64,000 nucleotides of DNA, taken from positions 930,001 through 994,000 of the forward strand of contig NZ_LN831790.1 of assembly GCF_001013905.1 (NCBI RefSeq). The letters are read 5' to 3'. This document shows positions 18,751-26,964 of the stretch, piece by piece. How positions within the stretch are numbered: the stretch's first letter is position 1; each line of letters starts with the position of its first letter. Position numbers and translations under genes: made by a program. This stretch comes from Streptomyces leeuwenhoekii (GTDB lineage: Bacteria; Actinomycetota; Actinomycetes; Streptomycetales; Streptomycetaceae). Below the pieces are notes generated by a model. That model was given only the letters and a program-made list of their open reading frames with translations. It made no database searches and was not told where the DNA came from.

Positions 18751-18806
18751 GAACTCTCCTTCAGTGTCAGGGAGCACGGCGTTCGGGTGAGCGCCGTACC
18801 GGCAGC

Positions 18807-19628
18807 CTAATGAATGTGATTTTCATATTCTAGTTCTGGGAGGGGGTGATCTGGATAACACACCGGCCACCCGCCCTCGGGGTCCCGGCCGACCCGGCCG
18901 GCCACCTTCAGCACGTCGGCCAGCAGCCCCGGCGTGACGACCTCCTTGGGCGCCCCGTCGGCCACCACCCGTCCGTCCCGCAGGGCGACGATGCGCTCGG
19001 CGAACCGGGCGGCGTGGGCCAGGTCGTGCAGCACCATCACCACGGTGAGCCCGCGCTCCTCACGCAGGCGCACCACCGTCCGCAGCACATCGAGCTGGTG
19101 GTGCAGGTCCAGGTAGGTGGTCGGCTCGTCGAGCAGCAGGACGCGGGTGTCCTGGGCGAGCGCCATCGCGAGCCGCACCCGCTGCCGCTCTCCCCCGGAC
19201 AGCGCGTCGATGTCGCGGTCGGCCCACTGCTCCACACCGACGTCGCGCAGCGCCCGGTCCACGACGGGGTCGTCGCCTTCGCGCAGCATGCCCAGCGGGC
19301 CGCGCGCCGCGTACCGCCCCTGCCGCACCAGGTGACGGACGGTCATGCCCGGTACGGCCGGGGCGGACTGGTGCAGCAGCGCCACCCTCCGGGCGGTGGC
19401 GCGCCGGGAGAGCCGGGCGAGATCGTCCCCGCCGAGCAGCACGCGCCCCCGGTCCGGCCGCAGCAGCCCGGCGGCCAGCCGCAGCAGGGTCGACTTGCCA
19501 CAGCCGTTCAGGCCGATGAGGGCGGTCAGTTCGCCCGGCCGGACGGTCATGTCGACGCCCCGCAGCACGGGTCGTGCGGGGTAGCCGAAGTGGACCCCCT
19601 CGACGTGGATCCCCACGGACTCGGTCAT
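18807..19628 (-). CDS. Siderophore/metal-chelate ABC importer, ATP-binding protein (FecE-like)
   Basis: A 273-residue importer ATPase: ALIGLNGCGKST (Walker A), LSGGERQRVRLAMALAQ, VLLLDEPTTYLDLHHQLDVL and the H-loop VLHDLAHA. It is the last gene of the importer set and would energise the two permeases encoded upstream. AAGGACAG lies ahead of the ATG at 19628. The final codons, TAT GAA AAT CAC ATT CAT TAG, are strikingly AT-rich for this genome; that stretch also reads as a Zur-like operator for the precursor gene, so the C-terminus (YENHIH) may be shaped by a DNA-binding requirement. Confidence 0.88.
   Translation of the reverse strand: MTESVGIHVEGVHFGYPARPVLRGVDMTVRPGELTALIGLNGCGKSTLLRLAAGLLRPDRGRVLLGGDDLARLSRRATARRVALLHQSAPAVPGMTVRHLVRQGRYAARGPLGMLREGDDPVVDRALRDVGVEQWADRDIDALSGGERQRVRLAMALAQDTRVLLLDEPTTYLDLHHQLDVLRTVVRLREERGLTVVMVLHDLAHAARFAERIVALRDGRVVADGAPKEVVTPGLLADVLKVAGRVGRDPEGGWPVCYPDHPLPELEYENHIH
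18811..18830. promoter_or_regulatory. Zur-like operator upstream of the precursor gene
   Basis: GAATGTGA-TTT-TCATATTC (18812-18830) is an inverted repeat with one mismatch. The overlapping 15-mer TGAATGTGATTTTCA (18811-18825) differs at two positions from the Zur-type box TGAAAATGATTTTCA as I recall it. It lies 61-80 bases upstream of the precursor ATG and inside the 3' end of the importer ATPase gene. Assignment to Zur rather than another Fur-family protein is inference. Confidence 0.55.
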
Positions 19629-19649
19629 GCTCTGTCCTTAAGTCGACTT

Positions 19650-20657
19650 TCAGAACGTACGGCTCGGCGTGCGGCGCACGACGACCAGCAGCAGGGCGGC
19701 GCCGAGGCAGGCGGTGAGCGCCCCGACCGGCAGGGTGAGCCGTTCGGAGTCCAGCGCCCCCGCCAGCAGCCGCGAGGACAGTTGTGCCGCCGCGTCCGCC
19801 CCGCACACCACGACCGCGCCCAGCAGGGCGGCGCCCGGCAGGCCGGCTCGCAGGTCGGCGCCGAAGACGGCCACGGCCAGATGCGGCACGAGCAGCCCCA
19901 CGAAGCCCAGCGCCCCCACGGCGGCCACGGCGCCCGCCGTGAGCGCCACCGCGCACAGCAGGGCCAGGGTCCGGGCCCGCCGGGCGGAGAGACCGGCGGC
20001 GAGGGCGATGTCGTCCCCACAGCGCAGCAGGGTCAGCGGCCCGGCCAGCAGCCAGGCGGCGGCCCCCCAGAGCAGCGCCCACGGCCACAGCAGATGCCAG
20101 TGCTGCCACACCCGGCCCTCCGTGGTGCCCACCAGCCACTGGACGACGCTGCCGAGTTCACCCGGCTCCACCAGCAGCACCATGGCGGTGAGCCCGCCGA
20201 GCACCGCCGACACCAGCACCCCGTGGACGGCGGTCTGCGCGGCGTCGCCACGGCCACGCCCGGCGAGCAGCCACAGCAGCGCCGCTCCGGCGCATCCGCC
20301 CGCGCACGCGGCGAGGACCACGGCCAGGGGCGAGTCCCACCCGGCGAGTCCGAGGGCGGTCGCGGTCACGGCCCCGAGCACCGCCCCCGGTGTCACACCC
20401 GTGACCTCGGGCCCGGCGAGCGGGTTGCGCAGCGCGGACTGCAGGACCAGCCCCGCCACGGCGAGGCACGCGCCCGCGCCGAGCGCCACCAGCATCCGGG
20501 GCAGGCGCAGTTGCAGCAGGATGTGGCGTTCCGTCGCGTCACCGCCACCGCCCAGGACGTCCCAGACGACGTCGGGCGACATGCCGCGCCCCGCCACCAG
20601 TTCCACCGCGGCGCACACGACGGCCAGCACCGCGAGCACCGTGAAACGCCGGCTCAC
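19650..20657 (-). CDS. Siderophore/metal-chelate ABC importer permease, second subunit (FecCD family)
   Basis: A 335-residue permease with about ten membrane helices and the family motifs LRLPRMLVALGAGACLAVAG, LVLQSALRNPLAGPEVTGVT and GALGFVGLLVPHLA. GTG at 20657 overlaps the stop of the first permease (GTGA) and has GAGGAGG just upstream. It would pair with that permease in a heterodimeric channel. The 21-bp gap to the ATPase gene keeps it in one operon. Confidence 0.88.
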   Translation of the reverse strand: MSRRFTVLAVLAVVCAAVELVAGRGMSPDVVWDVLGGGGDATERHILLQLRLPRMLVALGAGACLAVAGLVLQSALRNPLAGPEVTGVTPGAVLGAVTATALGLAGWDSPLAVVLAACAGGCAGAALLWLLAGRGRGDAAQTAVHGVLVSAVLGGLTAMVLLVEPGELGSVVQWLVGTTEGRVWQHWHLLWPWALLWGAAAWLLAGPLTLLRCGDDIALAAGLSARRARTLALLCAVALTAGAVAAVGALGFVGLLVPHLAVAVFGADLRAGLPGAALLGAVVVCGADAAAQLSSRLLAGALDSERLTLPVGALTACLGAALLLVVVRRTPSRTF

Positions 20658-21886
20658 CGCGCCTCCTCCGTTCCGGTCGGCCCACCGGGGACGGGGGCTG
20701 CGCCGCCGCCCGCCTCCCGGATTCCACGGGTGTGGCCCGGCACTTCCGGGCGAGGGACTCCGCTCACGGAGCCGGAGGGCACGTCCTGCGGCGCCGTACG
20801 CACGGCGGCGCCAGCCACCGTCGCGCGCCGGGCCCGGCCCCGGCCCCGGCCGCCCGACCGCATCAGGGCGACTCCGGCCGGCACGCCCAGCAGGGCCGTC
20901 CAGGCACCGACCGGCGTCTCCACGGGCGCCAGCGCCAGCCGGGCCGGCACATCGGCGGCGGTGACGACCACGGCACCCCACACGACGGACCAGGACAGCC
21001 AGCGCACCGCCCCGGCCCCGGGGTTGAACCACCGGGCCAGGTGCGGGGCGAGGAAACCCACCCACGCGACGGGACCGCACACGGCCGTCACGGGGGCGAT
21101 CAGCACCACGGCGATGGCCAGTGCGGCCAGCTGTGCCCGCCGGGCGCGCACGCCCAGCGCCTCGGCGTCCTCGTCGCCCAGGCGCATCACCGAGAGCACC
21201 GGCGCGCACAGCACGAGGGCGGGGGCGGCGACGACCAGCCACGGCCACAGGCCCGCGACGTCGTCCCAGGTCCGGGCCGAGAGAGAACCCAGCAGATAGC
21301 GGTAGATGAGCTGGAGGTCGAGCTGGTCGGCCATGACCATCAGGACGAGCAGCGCGGCCTGCAACGCGGCCGCGACCGCGGCGCCGGTCAGCAGCACCGC
21401 GGACGGACTGCGGCCCAGCCCGGCGGCGAGCAGCGTGAGCCCGCCGCCGAGCGCGGCCCCGCCGATGGCCAGCAACGGCTGGACGGCGGCGGGCAGCGAC
21501 AGCGTCAGCACCAGGGGCGCGGCCACCCCCAGCGCGGCACCGGACGAGACGCCCAGCATCTCCGGCACCGCCAGCGGGTTGCGCAGCGCCTCCTGGAGCA
21601 CGAGGCCCGCCGCACCCAGGCAGGCGCCGGCGACGAGCGCCAGCACCAGCCGGGGGACGCGCAGTTCGGTGACGACGATCCCGGTGAGCGTTGTGTCCCC
21701 GTCCAGCAGGGCACCGGCGAGCCGGTGCGGCGGGACGTGGGGGGTGCCGAGGCTCAGTGCGCAGACCGACGCGACGGCCAACAAGGCTACCACGAGAAGC
21801 GGCTGCCACCCCGGCGCACGGCCTGCGGGCCGCCGCACGCGGGTTGCGCCCTCCGTCCCGGTGGGCGCCGAGAGGGACGCCCTCAC
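20654..21886 (-). CDS. Siderophore/metal-chelate ABC importer permease, first subunit (FecCD family)
   Basis: A 410-residue permease, longer than usual (about 340) because of about 25 extra N-terminal residues and a 60-residue Gly/Pro/Arg-rich tail after ALMRSGGRG. Motifs are LRVPRLVLALVAGACLGAAG, LVLQEALRNPLAVPEMLGVS and GPVAWVGFLAPHLARW. The GTG start at 21886 overlaps the binding-protein stop (GTGA). The tail is low-complexity and may be a spacer before the downstream GTG rather than functional. Confidence 0.85.
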   Translation of the reverse strand: MRASLSAPTGTEGATRVRRPAGRAPGWQPLLVVALLAVASVCALSLGTPHVPPHRLAGALLDGDTTLTGIVVTELRVPRLVLALVAGACLGAAGLVLQEALRNPLAVPEMLGVSSGAALGVAAPLVLTLSLPAAVQPLLAIGGAALGGGLTLLAAGLGRSPSAVLLTGAAVAAALQAALLVLMVMADQLDLQLIYRYLLGSLSARTWDDVAGLWPWLVVAAPALVLCAPVLSVMRLGDEDAEALGVRARRAQLAALAIAVVLIAPVTAVCGPVAWVGFLAPHLARWFNPGAGAVRWLSWSVVWGAVVVTAADVPARLALAPVETPVGAWTALLGVPAGVALMRSGGRGRGRARRATVAGAAVRTAPQDVPSGSVSGVPRPEVPGHTRGIREAGGGAAPVPGGPTGTEEAR

Positions 21887-22860
21887 CGCAGCGCGGCCGT
21901 GGCCTCGTCGAGGACGATGCCCAGCGAACGGGTACCGCGCCCCTTGGCCCATACCTCTGGGTCCACCTCGTGGACGTCACCGTTCCGCACCGCCGGGATC
22001 TTGCTCCACAGGGGGTTGTCCGCCAGCTTCTGCGAGAGCTTGCCGTCCGCGTCGCCGAAGCTCATGGTCTCGACGAACAGCACGTCGACGCCCTGGGCGA
22101 GGATCTCCTCGAGGCTGTAACTGCCTTCCACGCCACGGGACTTCCAGGGGTAGTGGGCGACCTTGGGGAAGAGGCTGGCGGCCACGTCGCCCTCCGGGGT
22201 GGCGACGCCGAAGTTCTCGTCGCTGCCGTAGATGACGAGGGCGGTCTTGTCGCTCGGGGCCTTCTCGGCCTCGGCGAGCTTGGCCCGGAAGGTCTTCTCG
22301 GCCTTCTCGCCCTCGGCGGTGCGGCCGGTGAGCGCGGCGACATCGCGCAGGTATCCCACGCTGTCCTGCCAGGTCTCGGGCTGCATGGCCCAGAACGTGG
22401 TGGCACCCTTGAGCGCCGGGGCGAGCTTGCCGTGGGTGTCCCCCAGGCCGATCACGAGATCGGGCTTGTGGGAGAGGATCGCCTCCACCTCCGGTGCGAT
22501 GAAGCCGCCGGGGATGACGTCGACTTCCTTCGCCTTCGCCTCTCCCAGGAAGTCCGGGTGGGCGAGCAGCGTGCTGTTCGTGGCCGCGGGGACGATGCCC
22601 AGCTCGGTCAGGATGTCGTCGCAGAGCGCGAACAGGCAGACGATCCGCTCCGGTTGCTTCTTCAGCGAGACCTTGACGCCGTTGGTGTCGGTGAGCTCCT
22701 TGGCCGCCTTGATGGGCTCGACGGTGACCTCGGTCCGGGCGGCGGGCCGGGCCTTGTCACTCTCGGTGTCGCCGGACGACGTGCCGCAGCCGGCCAGGAC
22801 GGAACCCACGGCCGCGGCGATGACGCACCTGCGGACGAATCTCGACGGTGAGCGCAGCAA
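21883..22860 (-). CDS. Metal-chelate ABC importer, substrate-binding lipoprotein (FecB/FepB type)
   Basis: A 325-residue lipoprotein with the signal MLRSPSRFVRRCVIAAAVGS then VLAGC (lipidated Cys at 25), followed by a class-III binding protein: GVKVSLKKQPERIVCLFALC, an ILSHKPDLVIGLG motif, and ALVIYGSDENFGVATPEGD. The only in-frame start ahead of the signal is TTG at 22860, with AGAGGG upstream. It heads the importer set and faces the beta-propeller gene across an 88-bp gap that carries a Zur-like box. In this context the cargo is probably a metal complex of the peptide made downstream, but a classical siderophore is equally possible. Confidence 0.87.
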   Translation of the reverse strand: MLRSPSRFVRRCVIAAAVGSVLAGCGTSSGDTESDKARPAARTEVTVEPIKAAKELTDTNGVKVSLKKQPERIVCLFALCDDILTELGIVPAATNSTLLAHPDFLGEAKAKEVDVIPGGFIAPEVEAILSHKPDLVIGLGDTHGKLAPALKGATTFWAMQPETWQDSVGYLRDVAALTGRTAEGEKAEKTFRAKLAEAEKAPSDKTALVIYGSDENFGVATPEGDVAASLFPKVAHYPWKSRGVEGSYSLEEILAQGVDVLFVETMSFGDADGKLSQKLADNPLWSKIPAVRNGDVHEVDPEVWAKGRGTRSLGIVLDEATAALR

Positions 22861-22908
22861 TTCATGCCCTCTTCTCTTCTGGCGGACCCGGAACGCACCG
22901 AAGATACA

Positions 22909-22923
22909 TGATAATCGTTTTCA
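22909..22923. promoter_or_regulatory. Zur-like operator in the divergent promoter region
   Basis: TGATAA-TCG-TTTTCA is a near-perfect inverted repeat (one mismatch) in an otherwise GC-rich region. It differs at three of 15 positions from the Zur-type box TGAAAATGATTTTCA as I recall it. It sits between the binding-lipoprotein start (22860) and the beta-propeller start (22949) and could control both directions. Confidence 0.55.
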
Positions 22924-22948
22924 CCAGACCGCTTCCTGGAGGACCCCC

Positions 22949-24148
22949 ATGCCCGCTGCCGCTCCCGTGCTGCTCGTCTCCGACCACGTGGACGGATTCC
23001 TGCATGTGGTGACCGTGCCGGACGGCACCGTCACCGGCCGCCTGACGGGGCGTCATATCTCGGAGCACGCGGGGTTCCTCGCGCTGCCGGGCGGGCGGGT
23101 GGCCTGCGTCGACGATCGCCGGGGCGAACTGCTGGTGCTCGATCCCTTCGCCGACGAGCTCGTGGAACGGGCGGTCCCCGTCGCCGTACCGGCCGAACAT
23201 CTCGCCTGCGATCCGTCCGGCAGCCTGCTGGCCGTCACGACCGGCCTGGGCAAGAACACCGCACCGTGGTCGGACCTGTTGACGGTCGTCGACCTGGCCA
23301 CGGGTGAGGCCGCCCGGGTGCGCACGCGTGCGGGCGAGCCGGGCGTGACGGTGCTGGGCGGCGGCGATCCGCTGGTGGTGCTGCGGCACCGGGAGCCCGG
23401 CGCACTGGCGGTCCACCGCTTCGCCGACCTCCTCGCGGCACCCCCCGGCTGCCCTCCGGTCACCCCGCACGCGCTCCTGCCCCTGCCCGGCGACGGGCAC
23501 GGGGACGCGCAGGCCCCCGGCTCCGGGCGGGTCTTCGCGGCCACGGGCGAGGGGGTGCACCGCGCCCGCAGGAAGGGCGACGCGCTCGTCGCCGAGGCGC
23601 CGGTTCCCTGGGGGGCGCCCGCCCGGGGCTGGTATCTGCGGCTCGACACCCGCCGGCAGGCGCTGTGGACCACGCTGCGCGGTGGCGCTCCGGACCCGCT
23701 GCGGTGGCCGGAGTGGACCAACCAGGCGTGGTGCCACGACCTGGAGACGGGCCGCACGCTCCGCACGGACCTCGGCCCCGGCCTGGTCTTCCGGCTGGCC
23801 CTCGCCCGGCACCACACCGCCTTCACCCGCGTCCACCCCGACGGTGACGAGCTGGTTCTCCTGGGCGCCGACGACACCGTGCGCCGGATCCCGCTGCCCG
23901 CCATGGACGGCGCTCCGCGCCGCGGCGGCACTCCTTGGGAGGGCGTCCAGCGCCGGGCCGTGGCCGCCTCACCGGGCGCCGACTGGGTCGCCGTCACCCG
24001 CGGCGGCCACGGCGAGGTGCACCTCGTCGACGCGGAGACGGGCCGGGAGGCGACCCGGCTGCGGTGGGAAACGCCGCTGCACCACGGCGGCCACCTGATC
24101 CTGCGCACCCGCGGCGACGGCGCCGAGGGCGATCCCGTGGGCCGCTGA
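22949..24148 (+). CDS. Cytoplasmic beta-propeller-like protein of unknown function
   Basis: A 399-residue protein without signal peptide or membrane helix. Repeating short beta-strand units of the YncE/WD-like sort recur through its length, such as LLVSDHVDGFLHVVTVPDGT, RVACVDDRRGELLVLDPFAD, LLTVVDLATGEAARV, WVAVTRGGHGEVHLVDAETG. I do not recognise a catalytic motif. His and Trp are frequent in the second half. The start has CTGGAGGA upstream of ATG 22949. It shares the Zur-like box with the importer operon, so it is probably part of the same regulon. A role in metal handling or product release is speculation. Confidence 0.6.
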   Translation: MPAAAPVLLVSDHVDGFLHVVTVPDGTVTGRLTGRHISEHAGFLALPGGRVACVDDRRGELLVLDPFADELVERAVPVAVPAEHLACDPSGSLLAVTTGLGKNTAPWSDLLTVVDLATGEAARVRTRAGEPGVTVLGGGDPLVVLRHREPGALAVHRFADLLAAPPGCPPVTPHALLPLPGDGHGDAQAPGSGRVFAATGEGVHRARRKGDALVAEAPVPWGAPARGWYLRLDTRRQALWTTLRGGAPDPLRWPEWTNQAWCHDLETGRTLRTDLGPGLVFRLALARHHTAFTRVHPDGDELVLLGADDTVRRIPLPAMDGAPRRGGTPWEGVQRRAVAASPGADWVAVTRGGHGEVHLVDAETGREATRLRWETPLHHGGHLILRTRGDGAEGDPVGR

Positions 24149-24999
24149 CGGCGCGCTCGCCCCGGGCGCAGCCGGCGGCCCCAGCGCCTCCCCGCACGCC
24201 CCCGGGCCGCCTGGGGCGCCCTGGGCGACCTCTCGCCGGCCGCGTCCGCACCCGGCGCCCTGCCATCGGTCGGCTTCGGTTCCGTCCCGGTGGGCGGCGT
24301 CGCACTCCGCCCGCGCCCGGGGCTCGTACGCGCGCCCCGCTCCCCGGGCGCGGGGAACGGCACCGCTGGTGCCCCTCGCCAAGCTCCGCCGCCCGTACGG
24401 TGGTTCGCGCTCGCGCCGGGCCGCGCGTGCGGTGACGCGATCGGTCCGAGCACGGCCGGCGCGGTCGGTACGCCGACCTCCAGCCCGCCTTGGGCCAGGC
24501 GTTATGTGTAGACGCCATCCGTCAGGGTTCGTGCCCGGTTCCCGGGTGCGGCCGACCGGGACGCCCGGCCGGTGGTTCCAGGCGACCGGCCGCGTTCGGG
24601 CGGGTCCGCTCGGGCCACCCCGTCGGCGCGTCCCGGTCGAGACCGGCGTCTCGCGGACGGGCGGCAACCGCACTGCGGACGGCACATGGTTGACGGTCGA
24701 ACAACTGCACCGCCCCGACCTGTATGCGAGCGGCGCGGACACCCGCCCTGACCTGGCATCTTCCGGCCCGTCCGGCCGCCGCCGAGCCGACTCCGCGAGA
24801 CAGAAGCCGCCCTTCTCGCCCGGAAGGGGAGCGACCCCTTCCATCACCAACCCTCGCAAACTGCATTAAATACTCATATAGGGCTACTTGCGACGAAGTG
24901 GACGCGTGGACCGTCCGTCCGCCCGGCCCGTCAGGGCCGCGCGTCGGCCGGGACGCGTGGAAGGTCCGCAGGACATCCGAAGCAAGGGAGAAGCCGCCG
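24149..24999. other. Intergenic region, no gene seen
   Basis: About 850 bp without a credible reading frame; every open frame is Arg/Pro/Gly-rich and lacks family resemblance. One AT-rich island at about 24858-24881 (CTGCATTAAATACTCATATA) stands out and may hold the promoter of the membrane-protein operon beginning at 25000. Confidence 0.5.
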
Positions 25000-25680
25000 A
25001 TGAGTGAGTCCATACGAACCGGGACCGGGGGGACCGGGGAAAAGGTCAAGGCAGAGACCTCCGCGACGGCCGGCCAGGCCAAGCAGGCCGCGTCCCAGCT
25101 GACGGGCACCGCGGGCGAACAGGCCCGCGCCGTGGTGGGCGAGGCACGGCAGCAGGCCGGTACGGCCATCGGTGACCTGCGAGGCCGCGCGATGGGCGAG
25201 GCCGAGGAGCAGACCAAGCGCGCGGCCGGCACGCTGCGCCAGTGGGCGAACGACCTCTCCGATCTGGCCAGGCGCGCCGACAGCGACTCGCCGGCCCGCA
25301 GCCTGGTGACCCAGGCCGCCGACAAGGGGCACTGGGCGGCCGACTACCTGGACGAGCAGGGAGTCGAAGGCATGGTCTCCGACCTCCGGGGCTTCGCCCG
25401 CCGCCGTCCCGGGGCGTTCCTGGGCGGCGCGCTGGTGGCCGGGCTGGTGGTCGGACGCCTGGCGAAGGCGGCCGGGTCGGCTTCCCGCTCCGACGGGGCC
25501 GGAGAGGGGCAGACCGCCGTCACGGCGGGCCGCGGCCCCGTCGAGACACCGGCCTCCTCGGCGCTTCCCCCCGGTCCGCCGCCCGCGGGACCCCCGCCCA
25601 CGGCCCCGCCGCAGGCACCGGCCGCACCGACGGGAGTCCGGCCGACCGGCGCACCGGTCCGTCCGTACCCGGAGGTCTGA
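25000..25680 (+). CDS. Helical, Ala/Gln-rich membrane-associated protein of the holin-X/DUF3618 operon
   Basis: A 226-residue protein. Residues 10-80 are a heptad-like Ala/Gln/Lys helix (TAGQAKQAASQLTGTAGEQA), resembling LEA or apolipoprotein repeats. There is one hydrophobic segment, AFLGGALVAGLVVGRLAKA (about 147-165), and a Pro-rich tail with PPGPPPAGPPPTAPPQAP. I cannot name the family firmly. It precedes a holin-X protein by one base and a DUF3618 protein, an arrangement common in actinobacteria and often stress-linked. Confidence 0.7.
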   Translation: MSESIRTGTGGTGEKVKAETSATAGQAKQAASQLTGTAGEQARAVVGEARQQAGTAIGDLRGRAMGEAEEQTKRAAGTLRQWANDLSDLARRADSDSPARSLVTQAADKGHWAADYLDEQGVEGMVSDLRGFARRRPGAFLGGALVAGLVVGRLAKAAGSASRSDGAGEGQTAVTAGRGPVETPASSALPPGPPPAGPPPTAPPQAPAAPTGVRPTGAPVRPYPEV

Positions 25681-25681
25681 G

Positions 25682-26104
25682 GTGTCCTCGATCCCACCCG
25701 TACCCGAGGCGGCCGAGCCGCGCGGACAGGACAAGAGCGTGAGCCAGCTCCTGTCCGTCATCACCGCGGACCTGCAGACCCTCTTCCGGCAGGAGGTCGA
25801 ACTGGCCAAGGCCGAGATCAGGGAGGAAGCGACCAGGGCGGGCAAGGCCGCCGGGATGTACGGCGGTGCCGGTTTCGCCGGCTACATGGTCCTGCTGTTC
25901 CTCTCACTGGCCGCCGTGCTGGGCCTGGCCAACGTGATGGACGGGGGCTGGGCCGCGCTGATCGTCACCGCGGTGTGGGGCATCGTCGCGGCCGTCCTCT
26001 ACCAGAAGGGCCGGGCGCGGATGCGCACGGTGTCTCCGAAGCCCGAGCAGACCGTCGAAACCTTGAAGGAGAACGCGGAATGGGCACGTCACCCGACCAG
26101 ATGA
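25682..26104 (+). CDS. Phage holin-like family membrane protein (holin-X type)
   Basis: A 140-residue protein with an amphipathic N-terminal helix (LLSVITADLQTLFRQEVELA with KAEIREE) and two membrane helices (about 59-105). This matches the actinobacterial holin superfamily, which despite the name is chromosomal and not phage-bound. GTG at 25682 lies two bases after the previous stop. The gene overlaps the next one by 25 bp, so the operon is tight. Confidence 0.8.
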   Translation: MSSIPPVPEAAEPRGQDKSVSQLLSVITADLQTLFRQEVELAKAEIREEATRAGKAAGMYGGAGFAGYMVLLFLSLAAVLGLANVMDGGWAALIVTAVWGIVAAVLYQKGRARMRTVSPKPEQTVETLKENAEWARHPTR

Positions 26105-26799
26105 GGGCCGAGATCGAGACCACCCGCGGACGGCTGTCCGCGGACGTCGACCAGCTCGCCGACCGGACGAGCCCCCGGCGTGTGGCCCGCCGCCGGGCCC
26201 AGCGGATGCGGGGGGCGGTGTCCGGCGTCCGCGACCGGGTCATGGGCACCGCGTCGCACGCGGCCCACGGAGTGAGCACCACCGCACAGTCGGCGGCCGG
26301 TTCGCTGCAAGAAGGCACCGGGCAGGTGACCGGTGCGGCCCGCGATGCGGCCGGTCAGGCGGCCGGCACCGTGCGCGAGACGGCCGGCCAGGCGGGCGAG
26401 GCCCTCCAGCAGGCGCCCGAGCAGGCCCGCCGGCAGACGCAGGGCAGTCCGCTGGCCGCCGGCCTGGTCGCCTTCGGCGTCGGCCTGCTGGCATCCTCGC
26501 TGCTGCCCGCCACCCGGGCGGAGCAGCAGAAGGCCGCCGAGCTGATGGAGCGGAGCGGCGAAGCGCTCGAGCCCGTGAAGCAGGCCGCCGCGGAGTCCGC
26601 GCAGCATCTGAAGGAAGGCGCCAAGGAGGCGACACAGAGCGCGGCCGCGGAGGTGAAGGACACCGCGGCGCAGGCCGCGCGCACCACGCAGGACGAGGCG
26701 CGCGAGCAGACCGGCCGGGTCACCGATCAGGCGCGCGGCTCCGGCCGCACGCTGGCGGACGATGCGAAGCAGCGCCCGGGGCCCGCCTCCTCCACCTGA
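26080..26799 (+). CDS. DUF3618 domain protein
   Basis: A 239-residue protein beginning MGTSPDQMRAEIETTRGRLS with ADVDQLADRTSPRRVARRR, the DUF3618 signature (residues 1-45). A central membrane segment (LAAGLVAFGVGLLASSLL, about 126-143) is flanked by long Ala/Gln-rich helices similar to those of the gene at 25000. ATG 26080 is preceded by GAAGGAGAACGCGGA and lies inside the preceding gene. It probably stabilises or decorates the membrane under stress; function unproven in the family. Confidence 0.82.
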   Translation: MGTSPDQMRAEIETTRGRLSADVDQLADRTSPRRVARRRAQRMRGAVSGVRDRVMGTASHAAHGVSTTAQSAAGSLQEGTGQVTGAARDAAGQAAGTVRETAGQAGEALQQAPEQARRQTQGSPLAAGLVAFGVGLLASSLLPATRAEQQKAAELMERSGEALEPVKQAAAESAQHLKEGAKEATQSAAAEVKDTAAQAARTTQDEAREQTGRVTDQARGSGRTLADDAKQRPGPASST

Positions 26800-26964
26800 G
26801 ACCGACACATCCGGGGCTTCGGCGCGCCGCGCCGGGTCCCGGGAGCCCGTCACCCGACGGGCACAACAGGGTGACCGGCCGCGCGGTGCGGCCCCTGCCG
26901 CGCCCCCGGCCGGTCGTCCCCCGACCGCAACCACATCAGAAATCCCTTCCAGAAGGAGATGGCC

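Noticed and set aside
18811..18830. IdeR/DmdR iron box before the precursor
   Set aside because: It lacks the TTAGG/CCTAA half-sites seen at 31084-31102; the TTTTCA half fits a Zur-like site better.
25682..26104. Prophage, because of the holin-like gene
   Set aside because: Holin-X proteins are ordinary chromosomal genes in actinobacteria, and no capsid, tail, integrase or att site is present.
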